DNA of 37,009 bases from Planctomycetales bacterium (GTDB lineage: Bacteria > Planctomycetota > Planctomycetia > Isosphaerales > Isosphaeraceae), in NCBI GenBank assembly GCA_027449865.1, contig DAIDKV010000133.1:1-37009 (forward strand). Direction: 5' to 3'. Below are positions 1 through 10,912 of the stretch, one piece after another; the first letter of the stretch is position 1; each line of letters starts with the position of its first letter. The notes beneath the pieces are model-generated. The model was not told where the DNA came from. It made no database searches and saw nothing but the letters and a program-made list of their open reading frames with translations. A program made the position numbers and the translations under genes.

Positions 1-250
1 GACCTCGTCGGCCAGGGCCTTCACCGCCTTCGACGCCGCCGACCTCGGCTTGTAGTGAGTCACCGGCTTTCGGTGGGCGACCGCCTCGGGGAAATCGGCC
101 GCGGCGGGAATACGGGTCGCGAGCACGTCGGTCCCGTAGTCGGTGCGGAGCTGCTCCTCGTAGAGCTGGTGGATTGCCCGCCTCGGCTGGGCCATCGTGA
201 TCAGGTAGCCGAGCAAGCGGAGGTCGGGATTCACCGCGGTTCGGACCCGG
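1..250 (-). pseudogene. ParA/Soj-like ATPase, C-terminal fragment
   Basis: Read on the minus strand, an open frame without a start gives about 80 residues, beginning RVRTAVNPDLRLLGYLITMA and ending PRSAASKAVKALADEV at the window edge. This matches the C-terminal third of ParA/MinD-type partition ATPases: the NPDL-LG strand, then the IP-A---EA----P-----P--AA segment. The true 3' end lies beyond position 1. The expected N-terminal part with the Walker A motif should be at higher coordinates, but 250-520 shows nothing like it in any minus frame, and the frame upstream of RVRTAV becomes low-complexity Arg/Ala. I read it as a 5'-truncated remnant. Family is fairly clear; whether any product is made is doubtful. 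Confidence 0.6.
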
Positions 251-592
251 CCGATCGACCGCCGGCGCGACCGGGCCGCCGCGACGGACGAACGCCCGGT
301 ACTCCGCCCGCGCCTTCGGGCCGGGATGCCAACCTTACAGTGACGCTCCGTTTCGAAAAAGGAAATGCGGCCGCGCTCGCTCGGTTCCGGTTAGCCGTCC
401 AGGCCACCCCCGGACCCGGCCCGGCCCTCGCCCCTCGCACATACATGCCAGTCGGCCCCAGTTCCGCCGAATGGCCCGCATTGGCGACAGTCCGAGCCTT
501 TCCGCGGCGAGTGGACACAAGCCCGCGACGAGCTCATTCGGGACAGAACGGGGATCGCCCCCTGTTCCCCGCTGGAGGATCTTCTGCTGTCA
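251..592. other. junction region without a convincing gene
   Basis: Between the ParA-like remnant and the TPR fragment. Several short overlapping frames exist on both strands, but they have biased Arg/Pro/Gly composition and no recognisable family. The frame of the following TPR fragment stays open leftwards through roughly 430-592 and contains a protein-like stretch (EPFRGEWTQARDELIRD). That fragment may therefore have extended further before being cut off. I see no clear promoter or terminator. Confidence 0.4.
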
Positions 593-1261
593 TTGGCCTA
601 CGACGAGTTGGACCGTGATGATCTCGCCGCCATGGCGTCCGAGCGGGCCGTGGAACGCGACCTGCTGACGGGGGCCGATACGGCTCTCCTTGAGTTCGCA
701 ATCCAGGTCGCGGGTCGGAGGATCGAGCGGCATCCTGAAGACGCCAGGCTCCGGGTTCAGCGGGCTCGTTGGATGATCCTTTGTGGTCGATGGGATGAAC
801 AAAGGATCGACCTGCAAGTCGCCGACCGGATTGCACCGGACCATTGGATCGAATGGGCCGGCGACTCCCTGGTGTTGCTGCAAGGGAGAGCCAACGGTGC
901 CGCCAGGGGTCGCGACTGGCCAGGGGCCCTCAGGACACTTGCCAGGCTACGAACGATCCGACCTGAAGACGCCGACTACCGAGACCGCCGGTGGAACGAA
1001 GCGGTTCGCGACCTGGATCAATGCATGGCCGCTTCGCAGACCTTCTTGCCCGAGGCGGCCGGATTCGTCCTGGCCATGGTTTACCAGAAGACGGGAAGGA
1101 CTGAGGAGGTTCGACGCCAGGTGAAGCGAGCCGACGCTCGGATCCAGGCGATCACGAAGGAAGATCGGGAGAACGCATGGAAAGTGAGTATCCTTGTTGA
1201 TGTACTCCGCCGGGAGGCCCTTGAGCTGGTCTCGCCTCAGGAATCCCGAACTCGAGAATAG
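593..1261 (+). pseudogene. TPR protein, C-terminal fragment (probable remnant)
   Basis: The frame gives about 222 residues from a TTG at 593; an in-frame ATG lies at 632. It is helical with TPR-like spacing: a repeat around ERHPEDARLRVQRARWMILC, a central WPGALRTLARLRTIRPEDADY unit, and a last one around EAAGFVLAMVYQKTGRTEEV, followed by a basic C-terminal helix. The ending resembles the C-terminal tails of planctomycete Ser/Thr kinases and WD40/TPR proteins, where such repeats follow long N-terminal domains. No kinase or WD40 part is present, no Shine-Dalgarno sits before 593 or 632, and the frame stays open upstream without a start. Together with decayed genes on both sides, this suggests a 5'-truncated remnant. 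A short stand-alone TPR protein is possible. Confidence 0.45.
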
Positions 1262-1317
1262 TGGCGTATGCTGGCGACTGGCCTCCGGCGATCCCCTTCG
1301 GTTAGGGGAACGGTACG

Positions 1318-1579
1318 AGGGGAACTTGACCGCCGTGCCGAAGAGCCGAGCGGCGATGAGCTCCGCCTGCTTGCCCGCCGCGGCGACCGTCGTGTCGCAG
1401 TGCTGATACTGGCGGCTGAGACCGGCGGCGCGGATCCAGCTCGTGACGGTGGGTCGGCCGCGGGCCAGCACGGCGCCGAGGAACAGCCGGATCAGCCTGG
1501 GGGCGCTTCAGCGATCGAGAACACCGGCGAGTCGATCGAACCACGGACGCGGTGTGGGGCCCGAGTGCGAAGAGGTCAT
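1318..1579 (-). pseudogene. DDE transposase, N-terminal fragment with internal stop
   Basis: From the ATG at 1579 the minus strand reads MTSSHSGPTPRPWFDRLAGV then LDR, an in-frame TGA, then SAPRLIRLFLGAVLARGRPT and VTSWIRAAGLSRQYQHC in the same frame. The LAVLARGRRTVTxWIRAAG block is typical of the N-terminus of a large planctomycete/actinobacterial transposase family in which it precedes the catalytic domain. Similarity ends near 1318 (AARLFGTAVKF), and no catalytic region follows. It is therefore broken by a stop codon and truncated. The IS family is not certain, and no terminal repeats were found. Confidence 0.6.
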
Positions 1580-1749
1580 GGCTGGCTCGCTCCGGGTTGA
1601 TGAATTGGCGTGGTAACCGCCATCAGCCCGGCGGGGCCGGCAAGCGTCTACCTATTGCGGCTGAGCGGCGTTGGGAAGCTAATCGCCGAAAGTACAGGCT
1701 CTGGGCCGCTGTGGTGGATTCTTTATCGTGAGTGCCGGTGGCGATTTGG

Positions 1750-2031
1750 CTACTCGTAGATCTTGCCGAAGTAGAGGAACTCCGCAAACATCTTCCAGCT
1801 CGGCGAGCCCTCCGGCTGATGGAACGGCCCCGGCTCGAAGTCCTGGAGCGCCGCCTCGAGGAACATCGAGATCTCGCTGTTCTGCCAGCTCAATGCCCCG
1901 CCCCACTGATAACGCTCGGGCTCGTCCCGCTCCATCCGCTCGGCTTCCTCGCGATCGTCGATCAGTGCCCGAACGAAGGCGAGGAACGACTCGCGATCGA
2001 CGACGGAGTCCAGCATTTCTTCCGGAGACAT
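1750..2031 (-). CDS. small conserved protein, DUF7660-like
   Basis: 93 residues, acidic, with no signal peptide or membrane segment. It has an N-terminal helix (MSPEEMLDSVVDRESFLAFV), then a conserved-looking W-N----FLEA block (SWQNSEISMFLEAALQDF) and a C-terminal W--FAEFLYFGKIYE. This order resembles the small DUF7660 family of unknown function; I assign it from memory of the pattern and am not certain. It lies 52 nt downstream of metH on the same strand, so the two are probably co-transcribed, but nothing in the sequence ties it to methionine synthesis. Immunity-like or regulatory roles are only guesses. Confidence 0.7.
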   Translation of the reverse strand: MSPEEMLDSVVDRESFLAFVRALIDDREEAERMERDEPERYQWGGALSWQNSEISMFLEAALQDFEPGPFHQPEGSPSWKMFAEFLYFGKIYE

Positions 2032-2083
2032 CAGCCGGACTCCTCACCAGATTGCGCTTCAGGAGAGAAGGAGCAGGCCGCCT

Positions 2084-5812
<3,729 letters not shown>

Positions 5813-5913
5813 ACCATTTCTGGGGCCCGGCCCGTTCGCGATCTCGGGTCCGGTTCCGAGCGGGGAGACGGTCGCCGACCGGGCGTGTCGATCATGATGC
5901 AGTTTTCAAGTTG

Positions 5914-5943
5914 ATTGTTGGTGGGGCTCTTGCGCTCTGTCAA
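5914..5943 (-). promoter_or_regulatory. probable sigma-70 promoter of metH
   Basis: On the minus strand, TTGACA (complement of 5938-5943) is followed after 18 nt by AACAAT (complement of 5914-5919). This gives a consensus -35 and a 4/6 -10 about 100 nt before metH. The IS target duplication begins at 5952, only 8 bp beyond the -35, so the insertion left the core promoter intact but replaced everything upstream of it. Based on motif matching only. Confidence 0.45.
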
Positions 5944-5951
5944 GCGACGTT

Positions 5952-5961
5952 GCTCCGACCG
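5952..5961. repeat. target site duplication, left copy
   Basis: gctccgaccg directly outside the left inverted repeat, identical in all 10 bases to 9765-9774. A 10-bp duplication fits the 8-10 bp known for ISAs1-family elements and shows that the outer element arrived as one unit. Confidence 0.95.
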
Positions 5962-5981
5962 CAGGGCCGTTTCATTCTCAG
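5962..5981. repeat. terminal inverted repeat, left end of the IS
   Basis: cagggccgtttcattctcag. Its reverse complement matches 9745-9764 (ctgaacaggaaaccgccctg) at 16 of 20 positions, including the outer GCCCTG. It overlaps the transposase stop codon at 5978-5980. Confidence 0.92.
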
Positions 5982-6190
5982 ATCGGGGTTGACAGGATCT
6001 CGATCGACTTCTCCGGGTGGCAGACGTAATGTCGCGTCGCCACCGCGGCACTCTTATGGCCCCGGCGATGGAACAAGAAGATGACGATGTTCCTCAACAC
6101 GGCCATGACCTGCGTCGAGGACCCTTTTCGGATGCGGCTGGCGTCCTCGCGCAGCGTCCCGTCGCGCACCCCATGCAGGCCGTTCTCGAT
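5978..6190 (-). pseudogene. ISAs1 transposase, C-terminal part cut off by the nested element
   Basis: In-frame continuation of the transposase begun at 9664. Read on the minus strand it starts IENGLHGVRDGTLREDASRI and continues through RKGSSTQVMAVLRNIVIFLF to the end ILSTPI. This is the conserved C-terminal region of ISAs1-family transposases (EN-LH-VRD----ED--R-R-G). The last 68 codons follow the insertion point. Alone it has no catalytic residue. An ATG at 6232, inside the nested element, would give a fortuitous 84-residue ORF. The join with 8729-9664 across the 7-bp repeat is in frame. Confidence 0.9.
6184..6190. repeat. 7-bp direct repeat, left junction of the nested element
   Basis: tctcgat, identical to 8728-8734. 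On the transposase strand it reads atcgaga, the IE-N codons of the HWGIEN motif. The two copies are 2544 bp apart, a multiple of 3, so collapsing them restores the reading frame. It is either the recombination core of a serine recombinase or a short duplication. Confidence 0.8.
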
Positions 6191-6218
6191 GGGCCTGTCA
6201 TACTGCCCTCCAAGGCAC

Positions 6219-6230
6219 AAGTTGTGTGAC
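6219..6230 (+). repeat. subterminal inverted motif, left end of nested element
   Basis: aagttgtgtgac. The reverse complement of the opposite copy at 8687-8698 is aacttgtgcgac, 10 of 12 identical. The overlapping 9-mer gcacaagtt also occurs as a direct repeat at 6215-6223 and 8690-8698. If the ends were joined at that 9-mer they would form the near-perfect palindrome gtcgcacaagttgtgtgac. Possible recombinase-binding site. Confidence 0.55.
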
Positions 6231-6281
6231 ATAGGGATCGAGTCGCATCGGCTCGACCCCCTCGGGATCAGTTGAACGAGA

Positions 6282-8419
6282 TCAGTCGCCGCGTGGCCCC
6301 GGTGTTCGCAAGCGGGCCAGCCGCTCCTGATGATTCCAGAGTCGGGGGCATTCTTTCAACGCCCGCAGGCGGTCCAACTCCGTCGCGTCGGCCCAGACCG
6401 CCCAAGGGCCGCCACGTCCACCTACCTGGCGAGAGTGCATCCAGCCCTTCTTTCGCCAGCCGTGCACCGTGTAAGGCGATAAGGCCAGGGTCTCCGCCAG
6501 TTCGTGCAGCCACACCTCGCCCGAGGCCAGAACGCCCTCCGCGGTCTGGCGAGGCACGCGCAGCCTCAGTCCCAGTTCGTGGAGCAACCGTCGCACCATC
6601 CCGTCCGTGAACTGGGTCGCCCGCTTCGGCGGCCGGAAACCTTCCCGGCCGAGGATCGCCGCGATCGCCCTCGGCGTCTCCCCGGCTCCGAGCAGCGCCG
6701 CCAAGCGGTCCGAGAGCGATCGCCTTTCGCGTTTGTCTTTATATCGATTTACTTCCCTGGGCAGCATCCGCTCCCGCACCGCTCCTCCGGCCCATTCGAT
6801 CGTCGCTTGCACATGATCATTCGAGGGAACGACCGTCAGGACCACCCGGTCGATGAGGAGCCTCGCGATCTGGCGTCGGTCTGCGTGCGTCGTCGTCGGG
6901 GCATGCCACAGGGCTGGCACCTCCGCAGCCAGGCGGCGGATCCGCTCCCGGTCGGTCTCCCCCAATACGCGCGGCTGCGCCCTGAGGAAACGATCGAAGT
7001 CCTCCTCCGCTTCTCGGACGGCCTGCAACGCCTCATCCCAGCGACGCTCCAGGGTGCGGCCCACCAGGCGATTCTCCGGTTCGCAGGCCTGGTATTGCCG
7101 GCCGGTTCGATCGGCTTCGTACCGCGCCCGCTCGATCCGGCGCTCCCAGTCGCCGATCACCTGGCGTCGCTGCTCATCGACCCGCGACGCGGCATCGAGG
7201 CTGGCGTCCAGGGCCGCCGGTTGCAAGGCCACCAGGACCTCCTGGGCCACCCAGGCCTCAATCGCCATCGCCGAGACCGATTGACAGAGCGGGAGGCCAT
7301 AGTCCGACCGCAACGTGCTGCAGACGTACGTCGGGCAGCGACCGCTCCGCCTGTAGCGGACGTACATCCGATGCCCACATCGCCCGCAACGCACCAGGCC
7401 CGCCAGCAGGGCGGGCCCTTCCCGGACCGCGCCGGCCGACTCGGCTCGGGACCGATTCGCCGCCAACCGAGCCTGGTTCGCCTCGAACCGTTCCCAGCTG
7501 ATGTATGCCGGGTACCGGTCCTTCAAGAAGACTTGGCAGTCCTCCGCAGCCAGCCCGCTGGCGCGGCCACCGCTGGGACTCCCGGGCTTCCGACGGCGGG
7601 GATCGACCGGACGGAATCCATAGATGTAAGCTCCCGCATAGATCGGATGGCGGAGGATGTAGCGGACGGTCTCCCGGCCCGGAGGCCGCCGGTCCAATCC
7701 CCCCCGATCGGGTCCGCTGCGCCGACGTAACGGCATCCGGATGCCGCAGGCGATCAGATGGCGAAGGACCCCATGGACCGTCCCCTGGCGATCGAACTGA
7801 TCGAAGACCAGTCGGACGATCTCCTGGACCTGCTCGTCCGGGTCGAAGGTGACCTCCCCGGCCGGCGACTTGACGTACCCGACCGGGACGCCGACCACCA
7901 ACTCCCCGCGACGGGCCTTGTTCAATTTCCCCTGGGACATCCTTTGGTTGAGAATATGCAATTCCGCTTCGTTCATCATGCCGGTCAGTCCGAGTAACAG
8001 GCGGTCCGAGTATTCGGTCGGGTCGTAGATCGACTCCGCGTCGGCGAGCAGGACGCGGAATCGGCCGCAGAGCTCGAAGAGGTGATGCCAATCCTTGCAG
8101 GACCGAGCCAGCCGGCTCATCTCCAGACCGAGGATCAGCCCCACCCGATCCAGGGCGACCTCGGCGAGCAACCGCTGGAATCCCGGCCGGCCTTCGATCG
8201 ATTGCCGCTCTTACCCAGGTCGTCGATCACCCGGATCTGGGGTCGCGACCAACCCAGGGCCACGGCCCGATCGGTCAAGGCATATTGGCGGGCAGTGGAT
8301 TCCTGATGCTCGAGGACCTGCTGTGGCGTCGACTGCCGGACATAAACGACGGCGGCCCGGTCGAGATGCCAGGACTTGAGCTTCGGGGATGGGGGCGTGT
8401 CACGCGAGGGGGTGATCAT
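6282..8419 (-). pseudogene. large serine recombinase, frameshifted
   Basis: The gene lies in two frames. The first, from the ATG at 8419, carries the start of the resolvase domain with nucleophile Ser30 (AAVVYVRQSTPQQ) and reaches VIDDLGKSGNRSKAGR. The second, open from 8171, continues at once with LLAEVALDRVGLILGLEMSR and holds the rest of the catalytic domain. It also holds the recombinase domain (NKARRGELVVGVPVGYV), a zinc ribbon (LVRCGRCGHRMYV with a later CSTLRSDYGLPLC), a long coiled coil and a C-terminal HTH-like segment ending near WADATELDRLRALKE. The switch falls at about 8181-8192, where gccggccgg suggests loss of one ccgg unit. Joined, the protein would be about 713 residues, normal for the family. 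It would catalyse site-specific integration and excision. Either the gene is dead or frameshifting rescues it; I favour dead. Confidence 0.9.
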
Positions 8420-8596
8420 ATTTTCCCTCCCCCGGCGCCGTCGCGCCTGCCTCCAGGGTACGTGCGAGGAGTTCGGCGAGGAGGCGGTGGAGCCTCCGCC
8501 GACGATCCGGTGGGAGTTGGGTCCAGATCGCGGTCAGTGGGTTCGGCGGAGGAACTGTGGGCGGGGGGGGACGTAGGTGGAGTCGTTGTTGAGCAT
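8400..8596 (-). CDS. small ORF of the nested element, needs a frame change at a C8 tract
   Basis: The ATG at 8596 has a good Shine-Dalgarno (ggagg, 6 nt upstream) and begins MLNNDSTYVPP, but its own frame stops at 8534 after 20 residues. At 8563-8570 the coding strand has eight C in a row. A -1 shift (or one extra C) there leads into a frame with good coding character (TAIWTQLPPDRRRRLHRLLA, ELLARTLEAGATAPGEGKYD) that stops at 8400, overlapping the recombinase start by 20 nt. The result would be a basic helical protein of about 65 residues. Small ORFs directly upstream of such recombinases are common and could be directionality or DNA-binding factors. Whether the shift is programmed slippage, mutation or a different start is unresolved. 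Confidence 0.4.
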
Positions 8597-8686
8597 GAGG
8601 TGCCTCCGTGGTCCTGAGAGCTTCTGTCGCTCCACGCGGCCAACGCCAACAGGGCGTCTACGGCGATGGTAACCGGCCCTTCCGGC

Positions 8687-8698
8687 GTCGCACAAGTT
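8687..8698 (-). repeat. subterminal inverted motif, right end of nested element
   Basis: gtcgcacaagtt; partner of 6219-6230 in inverted orientation (10/12). It lies 29 bp inside the right tctcgat repeat and contains the 9-mer gcacaagtt that is also found at 6215-6223. Confidence 0.55.
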
Positions 8699-8727
8699 AT
8701 CGCTTCGTGGGTCTTCTGGCTGGTTGA

Positions 8728-8734
8728 TCTCGAT
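8728..8734. repeat. 7-bp direct repeat, right junction of the nested element
   Basis: tctcgat, identical to 6184-6190. Read on the minus strand it follows cactggggg (HWG), so the inner element begins at the catalytic-glutamate codon of the transposase. Confidence 0.8.
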
Positions 8735-9664
8735 CCCCCAGTGGCCTCGCGTCAGCCGCAACAGCGCCGTCGCATCGGCCCGAGGGCGCGACAAGCTGGT
8801 GATCCCCAGCACGACCTCCCTCTCGACCTTCTCACCGATGCGACGCTCACGTTCCAGGCGGAAGACTTGCGCGCAGCCGGCCCAGTCCGCGCCCAGGTAT
8901 TCACTGAGCGACGACGTGACCTCAATCGACCGCTTCTCTAGCCGGCCGTGCCCCTTGTCGACCTCGCAGGCCCGCTCGATCTCCGCTTCACGCCGCGCCG
9001 CCTGGAGGGGGGAAAGGCCGGCCAGAGGCTCGGCGAAGGCGGCTGCGATGTCCTGGACGAGAGTCGGTTGATTGTCCTTCGCCGGCAGGATGTAATCCCC
9101 TCCGCCCTCGATCACCTCGGCGCAGAGACCACGCTGGGTGAAGATAGCATCACCGCTGATGACCTTGCCCTTGATGGGCAACACCCCCAAGAGCTCCAGC
9201 GCCGCCTTATGCTCGTTGGTCTTGGCATCGACCCGGAGTTGGGCCAGGACCGCCTTGACGTCGGGGGCGTAAGCGCTGACCAGGTGGACCCCGGGCGTCT
9301 CGCGGTCGCGGCTCCCCCGCGCGGTCTTGCCGTCGAAGGCGATGTGGGGGGCGTCACCGGGCTCGAGCCGCCCGCGGATCCACTGCCCGACCCGCGTCTC
9401 GAAGTCGGCGACGTCGATGCGGCGGAAGACGCGCGAGTAAGTGGCCTTGCAGAGGCCCCACCTGGTGGTGAAGCCCAGGAGCTTGAGGAACTCCCCGCCT
9501 CGCTCCTTGCCGTACTGGACGATGGCCTCATAGCTGGTCATGCCGGCGAGCATGGCGACTACAGCCAAGCCGAGCAAGGCCGGCAGGGGGTGCCGTTTGC
9601 CGCGGGCAGAGCGCGGATCATGAAGGCCCTCAAGGAGTTCCATCAAGGTGACGCCGGCTTCCAT
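8729..9664 (-). pseudogene. ISAs1-family transposase, N-terminal and catalytic part
   Basis: DDE transposase of the ISAs1 (H-repeat-like) family. From the ATG at 9664 it has the N-terminal associated domain (LMELLEGLHDPRSARGKRHP, then a hydrophobic stretch) and the catalytic domain with IAFDGKTARGS (first Asp), VISGDAIFTQ (second Asp) and RGHWGIE (Glu, the last codon before the insertion at 8728). All three catalytic residues are therefore upstream of the break, and 312 of 380 codons remain. The open frame runs on into the nested element to 8534. That adds 64 foreign residues in place of the native C-terminal 68 and gives a 376-residue chimeric ORF. Whether the chimera is made or active is unknown. 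Confidence 0.9.
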
Positions 9665-9744
9665 GCCCCAACCCTCATGCGATGTCCATCATGGTGTATC
9701 GGCCACGGCGAATGAACTTAACCAATGGCATCACTTGAAGCTAG

Positions 9745-9764
9745 CTGAACAGGAAACCGCCCTG
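9745..9764. repeat. terminal inverted repeat, right end of the IS
   Basis: ctgaacaggaaaccgccctg, matching the reverse complement of 5962-5981 at 16/20 positions. It lies 81 bp upstream of the transposase ATG, the usual position for the transposase-proximal end. Confidence 0.92.
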
Positions 9765-9774
9765 GCTCCGACCG
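9765..9774. repeat. target site duplication, right copy
   Basis: gctccgaccg, identical to 5952-5961. Confidence 0.95.
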
Positions 9775-9961
9775 AAGCGGGACCATCCGTCCGGCGGAGG
9801 CGAGCCAGTCGGGGTCCGACGATCTTTACAAGTAGCCGGCGGGACGGAATGATAGAAACTTTCCCCCGGACCGGCGCAAGCGATCACACAGGCCGTGATG
9901 ACCGAGGGGCGGTTCGAGATCAATCGGACGCGGGCGATACCTGATCGGGGGTGCGAGGGTC

Positions 9962-10912
9962 GTGGCTGTACATGAAGAAGCGATCCGCAAGGCGGATGTT
10001 CTGATCGAGGCGCTGGGGTACATCCGCCAGTTCCATGGTGGATTCACCGTGATCAAGCTGGGCGGCTCGGTGATGGAGGATCCGGAGACGTTGCGTGCGC
10101 TGCTGGTGGATGTCGTCTTCATGCAGACGGTCGGCATGCGGCCGGTGATCGTCCATGGCGGCGGCAAGGCGATCACGGCCGCGATGGAAAAGGCCGGACT
10201 GACAGCCCGGTTCGTCAAGGGGCGTCGATACACTGACGAGGCGACGCTCGAGATCGTCGCGCGGGTTCTGGCCGAGGAGATCAACGCCGACATCGTCCGG
10301 CACATCAATAAATTTGGCGGCCGTGCTTCGGGCCTGCACCACAAGGCGACCCTTCAATGCCTCTACGGCCATCGGTTGGCCCTCCCAGACGGGGAGAACG
10401 GCTCGATCGACCTGGGTCTCGTTGGTGAGGTGACCGAGGTTGAGACCCAGCCCATCGAGAATCACTGTCTGGCCGGCGTCGTGCCGGTTCTGCCCTCGCT
10501 CGCCGAGGACGAGGACGTCGAGGGCCAGTTGCTCAACGTCAACGCCGACACGGCCGCCGCCGCGGTCGCCCAGGCGATCCGCGCCGAGAAGCTTGTCTTC
10601 CTCACGGACACACCGGGCATCCTCATGGACAGGAATGACTCCGAGAGCCTCCTCCCGGCGCTTAGCCCCGAGGACTGCCGTGAACTGATTGATCGGGGGA
10701 TCATCGATCGGGGAATGATCCCGAAGGTCGAGGCCTGTCTCACCAGCCTCGACGCGGGCGTCAAGAAGACGCATATCATCGACGGCCGGCTGCCACATGC
10801 CCTGCTGCTGGAAATCTTCACCCACACCGGGATCGGCACCGAAATCGCCCGACAGGACCGCAACTCGCCGTCGAACCCCCACGGGCGACGAGCCGTCCTG
10901 GCGAAAAGCTGA
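9962..10912 (+). CDS. argB: acetylglutamate kinase
   Basis: Phosphorylates N-acetylglutamate with ATP, the second step of arginine synthesis by the acetylated route. The 316 residues carry the amino-acid-kinase signatures: VIKLGGSVMED near residue 30, PVIVHGGGKAIT, FVKGRRYTDEATLEIV, LNVNADTAAAAVA and KLVFLTDTPGIL, with a closing GMIPKVEACLTSLDAGVKK segment and IIDGRLPHALLLEIFT. An N-terminal extension of about 25 residues (KADVLIEALGYIRQFHGG) is of the kind seen in arginine-feedback-inhibited ArgB, so allosteric control by arginine is plausible. The GTG at 9962 is the only start that fits; the nearby ATG is out of frame. It is followed after 93 nt by argD. The IS right end is about 190 bp upstream, so the gene's original upstream region is partly displaced. 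Confidence 0.96.
   Translation: MAVHEEAIRKADVLIEALGYIRQFHGGFTVIKLGGSVMEDPETLRALLVDVVFMQTVGMRPVIVHGGGKAITAAMEKAGLTARFVKGRRYTDEATLEIVARVLAEEINADIVRHINKFGGRASGLHHKATLQCLYGHRLALPDGENGSIDLGLVGEVTEVETQPIENHCLAGVVPVLPSLAEDEDVEGQLLNVNADTAAAAVAQAIRAEKLVFLTDTPGILMDRNDSESLLPALSPEDCRELIDRGIIDRGMIPKVEACLTSLDAGVKKTHIIDGRLPHALLLEIFTHTGIGTEIARQDRNSPSNPHGRRAVLAKS

Larger units (their letters stand above)
6191..8734 (-). mobile_element. nested serine-recombinase element inside the IS transposase
   Basis: 2544 bp (counting one copy of the tctcgat repeat) carrying a large serine recombinase (8419-6282) and a small upstream ORF (8596-8400), both on the minus strand. Its removal rebuilds an uninterrupted 380-residue transposase with a canonical junction, which fixes the boundaries. 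Subterminal inverted motifs (6219-6230 and 8687-8698, 10/12 matching) lie 28 and 29 bp inside the repeats and may be recombinase-binding half-sites. No other cargo is seen. Because its recombinase is frameshifted, the copy is probably not autonomous now. The boundaries are inferred from sequence alone. Confidence 0.82.
5962..9764 (-). mobile_element. ISAs1-family insertion sequence, interrupted by a nested element
   Basis: 3803 bp bounded by 20-bp terminal inverted repeats (5962-5981 and 9745-9764, 16/20 matching) and a perfect 10-bp target duplication. Without the 2544-bp inner element (6191-8734) it would be 1259 bp, the usual size for this family. The single transposase gene runs on the minus strand from 9664 to 5978, and its stop codon falls inside the left inverted repeat. 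The IS sits between the divergent genes metH and argB. The perfect target duplication suggests a fairly recent outer insertion. The element cannot make a normal transposase now, because the C-terminal 68 codons are separated from the rest. Confidence 0.93.

Noticed and set aside
5813-5961. B12 or SAH riboswitch upstream of metH
   Set aside because: The 150-nt leader shows no B12-box-like string or SAH-type core, and is too short for a complete cobalamin riboswitch.
6282-8171. Second frame of the recombinase as an independent intact gene
   Set aside because: It begins inside the catalytic domain and lacks the nucleophile serine, which is encoded in the other frame just upstream.
6215-8698. 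gcacaagtt 9-mers as the primary boundaries of the nested element
   Set aside because: This join also keeps the frame, but leaves 23 extra residues between E and N of HWxIEN, flanked by a repeat. The 7-bp repeat gives the canonical motif and normal length, so I use it and keep the 9-mers as subterminal sites.
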